Below, in pieces: positions 46,813-61,919 of a DNA stretch of 62,000 nt. The DNA comes from Diphasiastrum complanatum (lineage: Eukaryota; Streptophyta; Lycopodiopsida; Lycopodiales; Lycopodiaceae): positions 25,123,922 to 25,185,921 of the forward strand of contig CM055112.1 in assembly GCA_029204225.1 (NCBI GenBank), written 5' to 3'. Numbering within the stretch: the stretch's first letter is position 1; every line of letters starts with the position of its first letter. The notes beneath the pieces are model-generated. The model was not told the origin of the DNA. It was given only the letters and a program-made list of their open reading frames with translations, and searched no databases. Position numbers and translations under genes: made by a program.

Positions 46813-47737
46813 ACCCCAATGTTTCCATTCAAGTGTGCATCTTGCAAGGGTGGTGAGCATTGGAGAGTCTACTATCTTTGAATACTTTTTGGAAAGTAGT
46901 AGTAGACATGAGGTGACTCGTTTCTTACCTTTAAGATTCATGGTGTTTATTACTTTGTATGACAAGACATTGAAATGGGATGCTTTGAAATCTAGATTTG
47001 TTGTTGATAAAGCAATTTCATTGGATAACTATTTTTGTAATAGTTTGAATAGTGTCATAAAAGATGAAACATCATTTGTATTGGAAATCTTTGGGTCCAC
47101 ACGCTTTGAGCATAATCATTCCAATGTAAGGACCAAAAATTATCCTATTTCAATGATAGGAATAATGGTAGTATTTTGCTCTTCAAGTAGAGATTGTGGA
47201 ATCTACTTGTTTTCCACCAAAGAAGTTGTCAATGATGGAAATGTGAGCTTTCAAGAGTGGAAGATTTGTAAACTTCAAGAAGCACCTTTGGATCAAAACC
47301 TTATTCAATTCATTGATGGTTTGAAGTCAAGTCAAGTGGAGGAGCAAGCTCAAGATCCAAGGACTCCAAGAAGAACCTTGAGTATCAAGATGGAGCCATC
47401 AAGGCTCAATCATATGGATCAAACAAGGCAAGTTATCTTTGGCAACATTATGTATGCACTTAATAGTTTTATTGATGTATCTTCAAGTGCACAAAATGCC
47501 TTGAATCCATGGCTTGACATGATGTATAGTTTTTGAAGTGTGCTACATGTATATAGACACATTTGTGGAACATCTTGTAAGAGATCCTTTAAGAGGTGGT
47601 GAAAGATCCTTTATGGAAATTATTCTCTATTGGAGTCTTAAATGTTCCTTGTTTGTAGCTGGATTTTTTAGACACTTCTAAAAGCATTCATTTATCCAGA
47701 AAGAGAGTTGTAAATAGATCAAGCTAAATTTGAGGAG
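46813..47737 (+). pseudogene. copia 3' fragment with unknown insert (258-codon frame)
   Basis: An open frame from 46760 to 47536 begins inside repeat A for about 18 codons, then enters sequence I cannot assign, and from about 47330 matches the variable linker before copia RT (RTPRRTLSIKMEPSRLNH; element I has RRTPRHKVKPSRLTY). After its stop, GGERSFMEIILYW near 47590 matches the element I segment GNERSFEDITLYR near the end of RT. Thus most of RT is deleted between these points. A family C 3' LTR follows. This is a second copia derivative in which pol is replaced by open sequence of unknown origin. Confidence 0.7.
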
Positions 47738-48438
47738 TTTGAAGAATTGCCAAAAATTGGCAAATCTAGTTTGATCAAAAACCACGTAGTATAATGTAAA
47801 TTTTGTACATAAGTGGATTCCACACATGTGAGGCCAAGATGCCACGTGGAAATCCACTCCTACTGTAGGTTAGGTCAAGTCCATAGATTTGGTCATGTCA
47901 TTTTGGTGGTCATCCCTACTTTATAGGACCTACACCTAAGTTTAAGGTGAAAATTTGACCAACTAGCTACCTACCAAGCATAACTCTAGGATCTAGGCTA
48001 GGGTTTCATTTTAGGTCAAAAGGAGTGAGTTAACTTCCTTATTACATGCTAGAAATCCACCTAACTTCAAGAAGGAAGTCACATTTGCTATGTATTCCCT
48101 CTCTCCATAATGAGAAGATAGAAAATTTTTGGAGCTCATTGGCAATCTCAAGCTAGTTCACTATGTACATTGAGTTTTTGTGATCCAAATGAAACCAAAT
48201 CAATTTCTACTTGTTTCTCAGGTTGAAGGCCGTACTACAGCCTGTAGTACACACGTGTGGGCTCGGATTTCAATGTTGATCAATGCTTTTGATTGTTAAT
48301 GCTTGTTGTTTGTCAAATTGCCAATCTAGATCAACTTTTTTGTATCTAGTTTTTTGATAGATTGTTAAGCAAACATCCAATCACTCTTGTGGATCTTTTG
48401 TAGATCCATTTATGGTCCTAAAGTACAGTACTTTCACA
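47738..48438 (+). mobile_element. Family C 3' LTR, plus orientation
   Basis: About 700 bases, with the first bases altered (TTTGAAGAATTG instead of TGTGAAGAATTG). It ends CTTTCACA against AAATC (48439-48443), the same target sequence as element C but in the opposite orientation. CACACGTGTG is at about 48251. Confidence 0.88.
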
Positions 48439-49510
48439 AAATCCTGACTTTTCTTGATATTGAATATAAATTTTATGAATTATATCAAATTACAAAATTA
48501 GTGAATACTGAATCACGATATTTGTAATTGCACAAATTGTGTCCATTCTTGTGTATTTAGTTGTGAAATTAAAAACTACAAAATTTATGACTAGTTTCAT
48601 TACATCATAAAAAATAAATCAAAATATTAATTTTGTGAAAGTGAATGTGCGTCACAAAATCGTAAATATTACATCATATAATTTATAATGACTTTCATAA
48701 ACATTAATCTAAAATTTTTATAGTGAGCTATAAAACTACAAATACTTAATAATAAAATTTGTCATTACTTTTGTGAAAACTAATTGCATTATTGTGAATA
48801 ATTTTATGATTATAGATTGTGAGATTGTGACATGGAACATACTCAAATATAAAGATAATAATCATTATTGTGTAATAAAGACTACAATTGTTGAAAATCT
48901 AAAATCATTCATATTATATAGTCAGTAGTGAAATTATGAATGTTGACTTAAGTCAAGATTGACATTATTCAAATCACAAAATAGTCAATGTTGAAATCCA
49001 AAATGAGAAAAAAAAAACAATCAATTACTAAACAACAATGTAAAGTTAAAAAATTATGTTTATGCATTGTTACTTATGGTCATTTATCATGTCAAGTATT
49101 AACAAATGTTAAAACACCACATTAATGGCAAGGCCTTTGTGGTATGCTGCATCATTCTTGTTTTATTTAACATTCTAAAAATAATTAATTTGGCTCCAAG
49201 ATTTGATATATTCTTTTAGTGGCTCATAATAAAATTTTAACAAAGTGCTTGGCATTTTACTTCTTTTAAATACAAAAATCACACAAGTATTTCTTAATCA
49301 TTATTAGATTGTAATACATGTCAAAATGTACAAACTTAACATACTTTTTGATATTAATTATTGCATCACCCTAATATATTGCGTTTTTTAGAATAAGATG
49401 AAATTCGTCAAGTGTATGTAGAGTTGTTAAATGAAAGTACCTCATAATGTTCACATGGTCATTACCATAGTTTCACATGATATTTTGATAGTTGAAGTCA
49501 TCGGGGTTGA
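48439..49510 (-). repeat. Inverted D/F repeat and inverted A piece
   Basis: D and F repeats inverted, then about 110 bases of repeat A inverted (49395-49505). Confidence 0.65.
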
Positions 49511-49949
49511 TCAATATTCAGAATATCACAATAAGTACTCACAACTTCACAACCAATATTCATAATTTTATGATCAGTATTCACAGTTTCATGACAAGCT
49601 CTGCCAGCAAATAATAAACCATGAGAAAGGAGTGTTTTAACAAAAGTATGTTGAGAACGTATTTCTTAAGTGCTTCTAGCTCAATGAGGGTCAAATTACG
49701 TAATGCCAAACTAAAGTGGGTTGGATACCAGCAGAGAGAAAGAGAGAGAGAGGGGGCCAGAGGGGGGGGGGGGGGGTTTGCCCATGTAGCATTTGAAGTA
49801 GATACCAAAGTAGGACTAATTTCAACCCCGAGGACTTCAACTATCAGAATATCATGTGAAACTATGGTAATGACCATGTAAATGTTCTGACGTGCCTTCC
49901 TTTAACAACTCTACATACACTTGACGAATTTCATCTTATTCTAGAAGAT
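49511..49949 (+). repeat. D end and repeat A, copy 4
   Basis: G tract 49752-49776 with 15 consecutive G's. Truncated soon after the ATTCTAGAAGATTG segment. Confidence 0.7.
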
Positions 49950-51515
49950 TGTACTTTGTAAAAAACTTCTTGGGAGATGACTTTTAAAATATAGGCTATT
50001 TCTTTGAAATGTAGAAAACATTTTCTTTATTGTTTTCAAATCCAAGAAATTCTTGTGTAGTAGAATATGTAACATTTCATATAAAGCTTATGTTGCATAG
50101 TTTTATTAAGTCAATAGAATTCGTTATTAATGTAAACTTGTAATATTTTACCAACCAGCTTCACAATACAAGATCTCAAAAAAATCAACTTCTTCTAGAA
50201 AACGCAATAAATTAGGGTGATGCAATAATCAATATCAAAAATTATGTTAAGTTTGTACTTTTTGATATGATTTTTAATAATGATTAAGAAATACTTGTGT
50301 CATTTTTGTATTTAAAAAAAGTAAAATGCCTTGCACTTTGTTAAAACTTTATTATGGGCCACTGAAAGAATGTATCAAATCTTGGAGCCAAACTAATTAT
50401 TTTTAAAATGTTAAATAAAACAAGAATGATGAGGCATACCACAAAGGCCTTGTCATTAATGTGGTGTTTTAATATTTGTTAATATTTGACATGATAGATG
50501 ACCATCAGTAACAATACATAAACATCATTTTCAAACTTTACATTGTTGTTTAGTAATTGAAATGTTTTTTTTTTCTCGTTTTGGACTTGAATATTGACTA
50601 TTTTGTGATTTGAATAATGTCAATCTCGACTTAGGTCAACATTTATATTTTCACTACTGACTATATAATATGAATGATATTAGATTTTCAACAATTGTAG
50701 TCTTCATTTTACAATAATAATTATTATCTTTATATTTGAGTATGTTCCATGTCACAATCTCACAATCTCTAATCATAAAATTATTCACAATCTTGCAATT
50801 AGTTTTCACAAAAGTAATGACAAATTTTATTATTAAGTATTTGATGTTTTATAGCTCACCATAAAAATTTTAGATTAATGTTCATGATAGTCATCGTAAA
50901 TTATATGATGAATATTTACGATTTCATGATGCAGATTCACTTTCAGAAAATCAATATTATAATTTATTGTTCATGATTTGATAAAAATAGTCTTAAATTT
51001 TGTAGTTTTCGATCACAACTAAATGCATTACAAATATCGTGATTCAATATTCACTATTTACATAATTTGATATAATCTATAAAATTTATACTCAATATCA
51101 AGAAAAGTCATGATTTATAATTTATGATTTAAATTTTACAATTTGGGTAATCGGAAAAATCATTGTTCATTATTTACAATTGCACTATAAAACATGTCAA
51201 GATTCAGTATCCATAGTTTGACAATCTACAAAAGTCATGATTGACTACTCACAATTTTGCAATTTAATATTGACAAAGGCAGTTCACAATAATGGTATTC
51301 ATCATTTAAATATACTTGTAATTTTATAATCATTTTTCATAATGACGATGTTCACAATTAACAGATAGATGATTGACAATGAACATTCATAGTCAAAGTT
51401 TTTAAACTTTTTCAAAGAATTATGATCAATATTCAGAATATCACAATAAGTATTCACAACTTCACGACCAATATTCACAATTTTACGATCGATATTCACA
51501 GTTTTGTGACAAGCT
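49950..51515 (+). repeat. Repeat F/D, copy 4
   Basis: Direct copy of the F and D series. The minus-strand frame 51302-51499 reads the seven-residue periodic units (DRKIVNI, GREVVNT, YCDILNI). Confidence 0.7.
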
Positions 51516-52089
51516 CCGCCAACAAATAATAAACCATGAGAAAGGAGTGTTTTAACAATAGTATGTTGAGAATGTATGTCTTAAATGCTTCTAGGTCATT
51601 GAGGGTCGAATTACTTAATGTCAAAGTAAAGTGGGTTGGATACCGTCTAAGAAAAAGAGATAGACGGGGAGGGGGGGAGGGTTAACCCATGTAGCATTTG
51701 AAGTAGATACCAAAGGAGGACTAATTTCAACCCCAAGGACGTCAACTATCAAAATATAATGTGAAACTGTGGTAATGACCATGTGAACATTATGAGGTAC
51801 CTTCCTTTAACAACTCTACATACACTTGACGAATTTCATCTTATTCTAAAAGATTGTTGTACATCTATAACTACACCACTCTTCATTCTCCAAGAGAAAA
51901 TGAATGACAAGCTCATGGAGATCCACCTCTATATACATCATTGCATTCAAGGCATCAATCTTTTATAGGCCTCTTGTACCTTCACGATCAACAATTGCAA
52001 CCTCACTAATCACATGCTTCATTGCTCTCAAAATAATTATTGAGGGCTCCAATCTGCCACATGGTCACCCCAACTGAGGGCTAAAGACT
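51516..52089 (+). repeat. Repeat A, copy 5
   Basis: G tract 51666-51681. Internal deletion relative to copy 1. Confidence 0.7.
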
Positions 52090-53030
<941 letters not shown>

Positions 53031-53850
53031 TGTGAGAAATTGGCAAAAATCTAGCTTGGTATTTTTTATGATAGAAGTTTGTAAGTGAATCTCACATGTG
53101 TGGAGGATGTTCCCACGTGTGGAGAATTGTAAAGTAAATCAAAATGTTTGATATAGGGGTCTCATAGAATTTCATATTCAAGCATTTAGGTGTAGGATGT
53201 TGATAGGGTCAAATTTGGCATAGATGGCAAATTATCTATTTCCACTTGTAATGCCAATATTGAGCCAAAATAGAGCCAAACTTGTGCCAATTAGAGTGCA
53301 GACAAGTGTTATGCTTTGGTTTGATGAAGCTTAAGAGGTCCAATAGGATTTAGAGGTGGAACCTTGTGAGGTCCAATAGAAAATTGAGGTGTGCTTGAAT
53401 ATAGTCTAATAGAATTTAGAGGTGCATGGATCAATGGTCCAATAGGACTAAGAGGTGGCAAAGTGTGATCCAATCATAGTTAAGCATAGTGGTAGCTCAT
53501 GAATCTATTAGTATCATTGTACTCCTCCTTTTGGGTCTAATTGATTTGGTGATTTCATGGATTTTGTGAGTTATTGGATTTCTAGCTTTCTCTCTCTACC
53601 CAAGAGCTCTTGATGCATTTTCTCTCTCTACCCAAGGAGAGAAGCTTGTTTTTACTTAGAATACTTTTGGAACACTTCCCACACGTGTGAGTGAGAGTTG
53701 GAAGTGATTGAATGCATGTAGTAGTGTGTTTTTGCCATAGAATCAAAGATAGATCTTGAATCTCAATCTAGTTTTGATCTTGGTGCATCTACACACCTTA
53801 GGAGATCACAAGTACATGTAGTGGACAATCCACACGTGTGAAATTCAACA
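53031..53850 (+). mobile_element. Solo LTR of copia family B
   Basis: An 820-base LTR of the longer B1 type (with both GAGCCAAA repeats), from TGTGAGAAATTGG to ATTCAACA. TSD CCTAA at 53026-53030 and 53851-53855. The unoccupied paralogue is at 56036-56040. It arose by recombination between the two LTRs of a full element. Confidence 0.96.
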
Positions 53851-54534
53851 CCTAACACAAAGCCTATTAAAATAAAAATTGTAGGCTTTCATGGGCCAAA
53901 AGCCTACAATTCTATATGGTGAAGGCTCAATTTTTTTTTTCCTTGAAGGCTCAGATTTTTATACAAACCCTTAAAATATATCTAGTTATCCTTTTTACAT
54001 AGGATTTCAATCAATTCAAACTTTGAGTCATTGTTTGAAAAATCTGGCAAGAGGAATGGAATCGATGTCTTTCTCTAAAAACTAACTTTTAAAAAAACTT
54101 CTTGGAAGTTGACTTTTAAAATATCGGCTATTTTTTTGAGATCTAGTAAATTTTTTGTTTATTGTTTTCAAATCCAAGAAATTCTTGTGTAGTAGAGTAT
54201 GTAATCTTTCATATAAAGCTTATGTTGCATAGCTTTATTAAGTCAATAGAATTTGTTATTATTGTAAACTTGTAATATTTTACCAACGAGCTTCATAATA
54301 AAAGATTTCGAAAAAATCAAGTTCTAGAAAACACAATAAATTAGGATGATGCAATAATCAATATCAAAACTTATGTTGACTTTGTAAATTTTGATATGTA
54401 TAAGAATCTAATAATGATTAAGAAATGCTTGTGTGATTTTTGTATTTAAAAGAAGTAAAATGCCAAGCACTTTGTTAAAACTTTATTATGAGGAACTAAA
54501 ACAATGTATCAAATCTTGGAGCCAAATTACATTT
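53851..54534 (+). repeat. Hairpin repeat and F, copy 5
   Basis: Hairpin near 53878-53912, then F. F breaks off at about 54530 and joins repeat A. Confidence 0.7.
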
Positions 54535-55139
54535 GGATGGAAATCAAACTGTGAAAAGAAATGTTGTGAGAAGTAGATGTCAACCTCAATGCTTGGAGTA
54601 TCAAAGGGTACAATGTCATACATTGTAGTGGAACATCGCATGGACGTTCTGGAACACTAATTTTTAAAAAAAGACTCTGAAAATTTTATTAATAAGACTT
54701 TTAATACATTAAAAAACACATGATTAGCATTAACAAGAAAATATACATACTGCCTAAAAGAATTTACACTAAAAAAGTTAAAAAAAAAAAACGGGATAAA
54801 TCATGTTTTATATTCAAAATTCTCGAAAAAAAAATTAAGTGCACATTCCAAAAAACCCCAATGCTTTTTTCAAAAATGCATTCCAGAACAAGGCCTTGCA
54901 ATTATTGTGTACATCTATAACTACACAAGTTTGATGATGAAATGGATTATGTAGAGTTTTTGTGTGAGATGAAGATCCTTTTGATGCTCATACATTGCAC
55001 TCAAGACATCAATCTTTTATAGGCCTCTTGTACCTGCACGATCAACAATTGCAACCTCACTAATCACGTGCTTCATTGCTCTCAAAATAATTATTGAGGG
55101 CTCCAATCTGCCACATGGTCACTCCAACTGAGGGCTAAA
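54535..55139 (+). repeat. Repeat A, copy 6 (without G tract)
   Basis: Begins downstream of the G tract position and runs to ACTGAGGGCTAAAGAC. Confidence 0.7.
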
Positions 55140-56600
<1,461 letters not shown>

Positions 56601-57289
56601 GAATTTGTAGAATTTGTAGTTACTATTCATGAAAGTCATCGTAAATTATATGATGAATATTTACGATTTCATGACGCACATTCACTTTCAGAAAATTAAG
56701 ATTATAATTTATTGTTTATGATGTGATGAAACTAGTCATACATTTTGTAGTTTTCAATTTCACAACTAAATGCACAAGAATGGACACAATTTGTGCACTT
56801 ACAAATATTGTGATTCAGTATTCACTAATTTCATAATTTAATATAATCTATAAAATTTATATTCAATATAGAAAAAAGTCACAATTTATTATTTATGATT
56901 TAAATTTAATAATTTAGGTAATTAGAAAAGTCGTTGTTCATTATTTACGATTGCACTATAAAAAATGTCAAGATTCAGTATCCATAGTTTGACAATATAC
57001 AAAAGTCATGATTGACTACTCACAATTTTGCAATTTAATATTGACAAAGGCAGTTCACAATAATGGTATTCATCATTTAAATATACTTGTAATTTTATAA
57101 TCATTTTTCATAATGACGATGTTCACAATTAACAGATAGATGATTGACAATGAACATTCATAGTCAAAGTTTTTAAACTTTTTCAAAGAATTATGATCAA
57201 TATTCAGAATATCACAATAAGTATTCACAACTTCACGACCAATATTCACAATTTTGCGATCAGTATTCACAATTTTGTGACAAGCTCTG
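56601..57289 (+). repeat. AT-rich repeat D, copy 6
   Basis: Same short-period repeat; the minus-strand periodic frame extends to 57417. Confidence 0.65.
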
Positions 57290-58170
57290 CCAACAAATAA
57301 TAAACAATGATCTGAGAAAGAGAGATAGAGGGTGCGGTTGGGGGGGGGGGGGAGTTGCCCAATTAGCATTTGAAGTAGATACCAAAGTAGGACTAATTTC
57401 AACCCCGAGGACTTCAACTATCAAAATATCATGTGAAACTGTGATAATGACCATGTGAACATTATGAGGTACCTTCCTTTAACAACTCTACATACACTTG
57501 ATGAATTTCATCTTATTCTAGAAGATTGTTATGGATGCCATCAAGATTGACCTAAATTTCCTTGCTTGTGAAAAGAAATGTTGTGAGAAGTAGATGTCAA
57601 TCTCAATGCTTGGAGTATCAAAGGGGTACAATGTCATACATTGTAGTGGAACACCGCATGGATGTCTGGAACACTATTTTTTTTTAAAAAACTCTGAAAA
57701 TTTTATTAAGAAAAATCTTAATACATTAAAAACCACCTGACTAGCAGAAACAAGAAGATATACATACTGCCTAAAAGAATATATACTAAAAAAGTTTAAA
57801 AATAAAAACAGGATAAATCATGTGTTTTATTCAAAAATTTTGAAAAAAAAATTAAGTGGACATTCCAAAAAGTCCCAATGTTTTTTTCAAAAATGCGTTC
57901 CGGAACAAGGCCTTGCAATTATTGTGTACATCTATAACTACACAAGTTTGTGTGTGAGATGAAGATCCTTTTGATGCTCATACATTGCTCTCAAGGCATC
58001 AATCTTTCTTGTACTGCATGATCAACAATTGCAACCTCACTAATCACGTGTTTCATTGCTATCGAAAGAATTATTGAGGGCTCCAATCTCTTAAGGGGCC
58101 AACGAGAGACTTTAGGTCTGCCATATGTTCACCCCAACTGAGGGCTAAAGACGTGGTGACGACAGCTATG
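57290..58170 (+). repeat. Repeat A, copy 7
   Basis: G run 57340-57352. This copy, like copy 1, leads into the SAP gene leader, so 1-1588 and about 57300-58985 are a long duplication. Confidence 0.8.
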
Positions 58171-58625
58171 AATGGCTGAAACCCTCAAACGCATAATTAG
58201 TTGTCAATTGTGATATGAGATGGAGCATAGCCGAAGGAATGCGTCGTCTATGATATCTGCTCACTGAGCCATTGCTAGAAGGTTTCAGTTCTCTCCTGCT
58301 CGCGATTTTGTGTTTTTGCCTTGTTGTGTATCTGTCGTGTCTTGAAAGCTATGGCTATAATGCACCTTCTGTCAATGCTTTGGTAAATATTAAGCATAAA
58401 TCAAGTTGGAGTTCGTTTCCTTCAATTTTGTCTACTGTTGAAGATCTTGTTGCAATAAACCTTGCCCTTGTTCGCAATGCACTGTGTATTCACGTCCAGG
58501 AAGACACATAATTAGCGGTGCCAGCAAACCTTTCGTTGCTAGGTCCGCGTACATGCCTTCAAAGCGGAACAGGTACCTGTGAAGCAGATAGCTCTCGGAG
58601 GGTTGTGTAATTAAGGTGCAAATAA
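58171..58625 (+). other. Leader region of psi-SAP2
   Basis: About 450 bases shared with 780-1227. It may be the original 5' UTR, possibly with an intron, but I cannot define splice sites with confidence. The frame near 58272 has no ATG at its start and is not called. Confidence 0.5.
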
Positions 58626-59175
58626 ATGTCTGGGAAAAGTTGGAAACATGACAATGATGGAAGGCACCACCAGGCTCCTGAGAGGCCTGTTCTTTGTGTG
58701 AATAATTGTGGGTTTTTTTGGGAGTAAGGACACAATGAACTTGTGCTCAAAGTGTTACACATCAAATTCTGTCATCAGGCGAGATAGCAACTTCACTGGA
58801 ATAAGTTCTGAGGGAACTGCCACGACGTTAGAAACACCAAACTCCGAATTGACATCCTCCCGGCCGGTTGATTTACTGAGGGAAAATAGAGACGTAGCTA
58901 CAGTTGTATCACATACTGAGCTTGCTGACATTAGAAAATCTGTCGTTGGTGTTTCGACAGAAGCTACTGCATCTCATGATCCTAGTCGCTGCTTTTCTTG
59001 TAGCAAACGTGCTCCATTGTATGGCTTAATTAAATGCCGATGCGGAAATTTATTTTGCTCATTGCACCGATACGCTGAAACGCATCAGTGTACAACTGAT
59101 TACAAAGCGATTGGGCGCGATGCCATCGCAAAGGCAAATCCTGTAGTCAAGGCTAAAAAGTTAGAGATAATTTGA
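58626..59175 (+). pseudogene. psi-SAP2: near-complete A20/AN1 SAP gene with frameshift
   Basis: This is the fullest SAP copy. The ATG at 58626 opens MSGKSWKHDNDGRHHQAPER. The A20 finger starts PVLCVNNCGFF, then one extra T in a seven-T run (58711-58717) shifts the frame. The other half of the finger (GSKDTMNLCSKCYTS) and the rest lie in the frame open from 58708 to 59175. The linker is Ser/Thr/Glu-rich. The AN1 finger reads RCFSCSKRAPLYGLIKCRCG, then [19 protein letters not shown], and the protein ends KAKKLEII. Counting across the shift, about 182 codons fit a plant SAP. The same T7 shift exists in psi-SAP1, so it predates their duplication unless expression bypasses it. A short AN1-only product from a downstream ATG (58735) is possible but unsupported. 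Confidence 0.85.
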
Positions 59176-59199
59176 ATGATTGACAATTAAATATTGATT

Positions 59200-59755
59200 A
59201 AACAACAAATGTCACATGACGGTTCGACCACTTCACTCTGAAGGCAAGATCTTTTGCTCACTTTTTTTTAGTAGGTACTATTTTACTACCCACAGAATTT
59301 GTGAATTAGTATGTGCTGTGAAGAATTCAAGTGGGTGTCGTCTAATGTCGAGGCTCAGAAAGAATATTCTTATTCAATCTTAGTAAAAATAGCGGGGTAT
59401 CTTTCTTCTCTTTTGCTCTTAAATGTCATTCACTCAAGGTTCATAAGTTGGTTCTTTTAGGAGATTGCTTCGGAATGTGCCATTTTCCACACTCCCTATG
59501 ATCATGTGTATAACAAGGTATTTATGTGGTGTCCATGGCAAGTAAAAAGCATTCTCAATGCATGATCGATCCTATATGTGACTTCCTCTTGAAATATACC
59601 TCCTCCAATAGTTATTGAGTCATGAGAGGTGGCTTTGTTAGCGGATTTCAGAGAATCCCCAGATGCCGAGCCAAGTTGAAGACACATAGTATCTCTCACC
59701 CATGATCGAGGAGGTCTCAGAAGGAGGAGAGTAGAAAAAGCTGAGAGTATTATTT
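59200..59755 (+). repeat. Repeat H, copy (no microsatellite)
   Basis: After a short piece of repeat E (CACATGACGGTTCGACCAC near 59213) repeat H follows. At about 59390 the AG array present in other copies is entirely absent. Confidence 0.7.
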
Positions 59756-60115
59756 GTGCCTTAATCTATTTTCATTTAATTTGAATATAAGAGTGCATGG
59801 ATTTCTATTCGCTCATATTGTGCAAACTTTCACAATATAGAGTTGATTGTTCGGTCATAGAGTAACTTAGTCTTTCTATTTAATGGAACTTATGTGCGTG
59901 CAGTAGGAAGGGGCATACAAGGTGCATGATTCATGGGGCATACACTTGCATGATTCATCCTTGTATATATGAGGTAAGGGAGTACCAATTTCTTTTACTT
60001 ATATTTTAGAATAGTTTGGAGAAGGCTATGTTTCGGATTAATGTATGCAATATTTATTGAATGATTTGACCTTTGAAATACATAACAAGGCTGAAGGCAA
60101 GAACTTTTGCTCACT
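59756..60115 (-). repeat. Repeat E, copy 6 (inverted)
   Basis: Reverse complement of about 2560-2950, ending at TTTTGCTCAC. Confidence 0.65.
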
Positions 60116-60865
<750 letters not shown>

Positions 60866-61590
60866 TATATCCCCTTAAATAATTCAGAGTGAGCCACCTT
60901 TTGATGGTGACCTCTAGTGGTAGGGCTATTTCCACATGTAATTTCTAAATTAGTGGAATTGCCACTTGGGCTCCACATCGGCAGCCCTCTTGCTTATTTA
61001 AGGCTTCCCTCTCTTGTGAGAGATCTTTTGATTGTATTGTCATTTCTTTTGATTGAATAAAGAAGATCTTCCACGAGTTCTTGCTTGTTCAAGGCTATCT
61101 TCTTGAGTGAGATTCCTATGAGCATGTTCTGATTTCTTTGTGTGATTGTGGATTGATTAAATTTCTTGCTTACTTTCTTGCTTTGTGAAATGTAGATGTG
61201 AATTAATTTTCTTGTTTTTTGATTTTGTAGTTTCAGCGTGCAGGTAAACTATAGAGGGTGAGATTGTGGATCTGATTTTGCATATTCACTAACAATCCTG
61301 TCCTTGATTGTTCTTGGGTATTCCAAGCATCAAAAAATGGGTGTTTCTTGATTCTTGGGCTGCTGGAATGCTATTAGGAAGTTAGCTTTCTTGATTCTTG
61401 TTTCTTGTTGAGTAGCTTAATCTTGTTATTGTATTATTCCCTAATTTCCTAAGATAGTTTGGTAGTTAGATTATAGATTTGCTCTCTGTCCAAAACGTTA
61501 ATCTGTGCTTGAGCAAGGAATTGGTTGCATGGCCTGTAAATGCATGTAGCTGAGTGAACGTAACTATTTCATCCCACTGACAAGCTAGGA
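60866..61590 (+). repeat. LTR-like block H2 (plus copy)
   Basis: Reverse complement of 15300-16037. Contains CTTATTTAAGG near 60992 and TTGAATAAAG near 61055. Confidence 0.65.
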
Positions 61591-61919
61591 AACTTAGAAT
61601 TTGCTTTGTACAAGAACACAGATTATGCTACACAGTGACGCAAACAGAAAACACTCTCCACAGCAAGCTCACATAGCAATTGTATCTCTCAAAATGAAAT
61701 TACACTGTACATATAGTTGTTCACTTAGGCAGCCCATGCATGACCCAGGTTACCGTTGGCGGGACGCGTGTCCCGTCGACTTGCCTCATGGCAAGGCCAA
61801 CTGATCCTTATCCACTGATAGGACCCACAGTACAGTAACACAGTGATTCTACTTTAATTCTAACTCTCTCCCTTAAAGTAGAGTCTATTTTTAATACAGT
61901 CATGTATATAGTTTTAAAG
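61591..61919 (-). other. Probable 3' LTR start region of edge copia
   Basis: On the minus strand a purine tract (TTTAAGGGAGAGAG, near 61877) follows the copia stop codon, then AGTTAGAATTAAAG, which resembles a copia LTR start TGTTAGAA with one change. The far end of this LTR cannot be set. Confidence 0.45.

Noticed and set aside
60866-61590. Helitron or DNA-transposon origin of block H2
   Set aside because: I could not find matched terminal repeats or CTRR-hairpin ends; TATA and polyadenylation-like motifs favour an LTR, but this remains open.
61601-61804. 67-codon frame near the right edge
   Set aside because: It lies in probable LTR sequence of the edge copia, with no recognisable domain.
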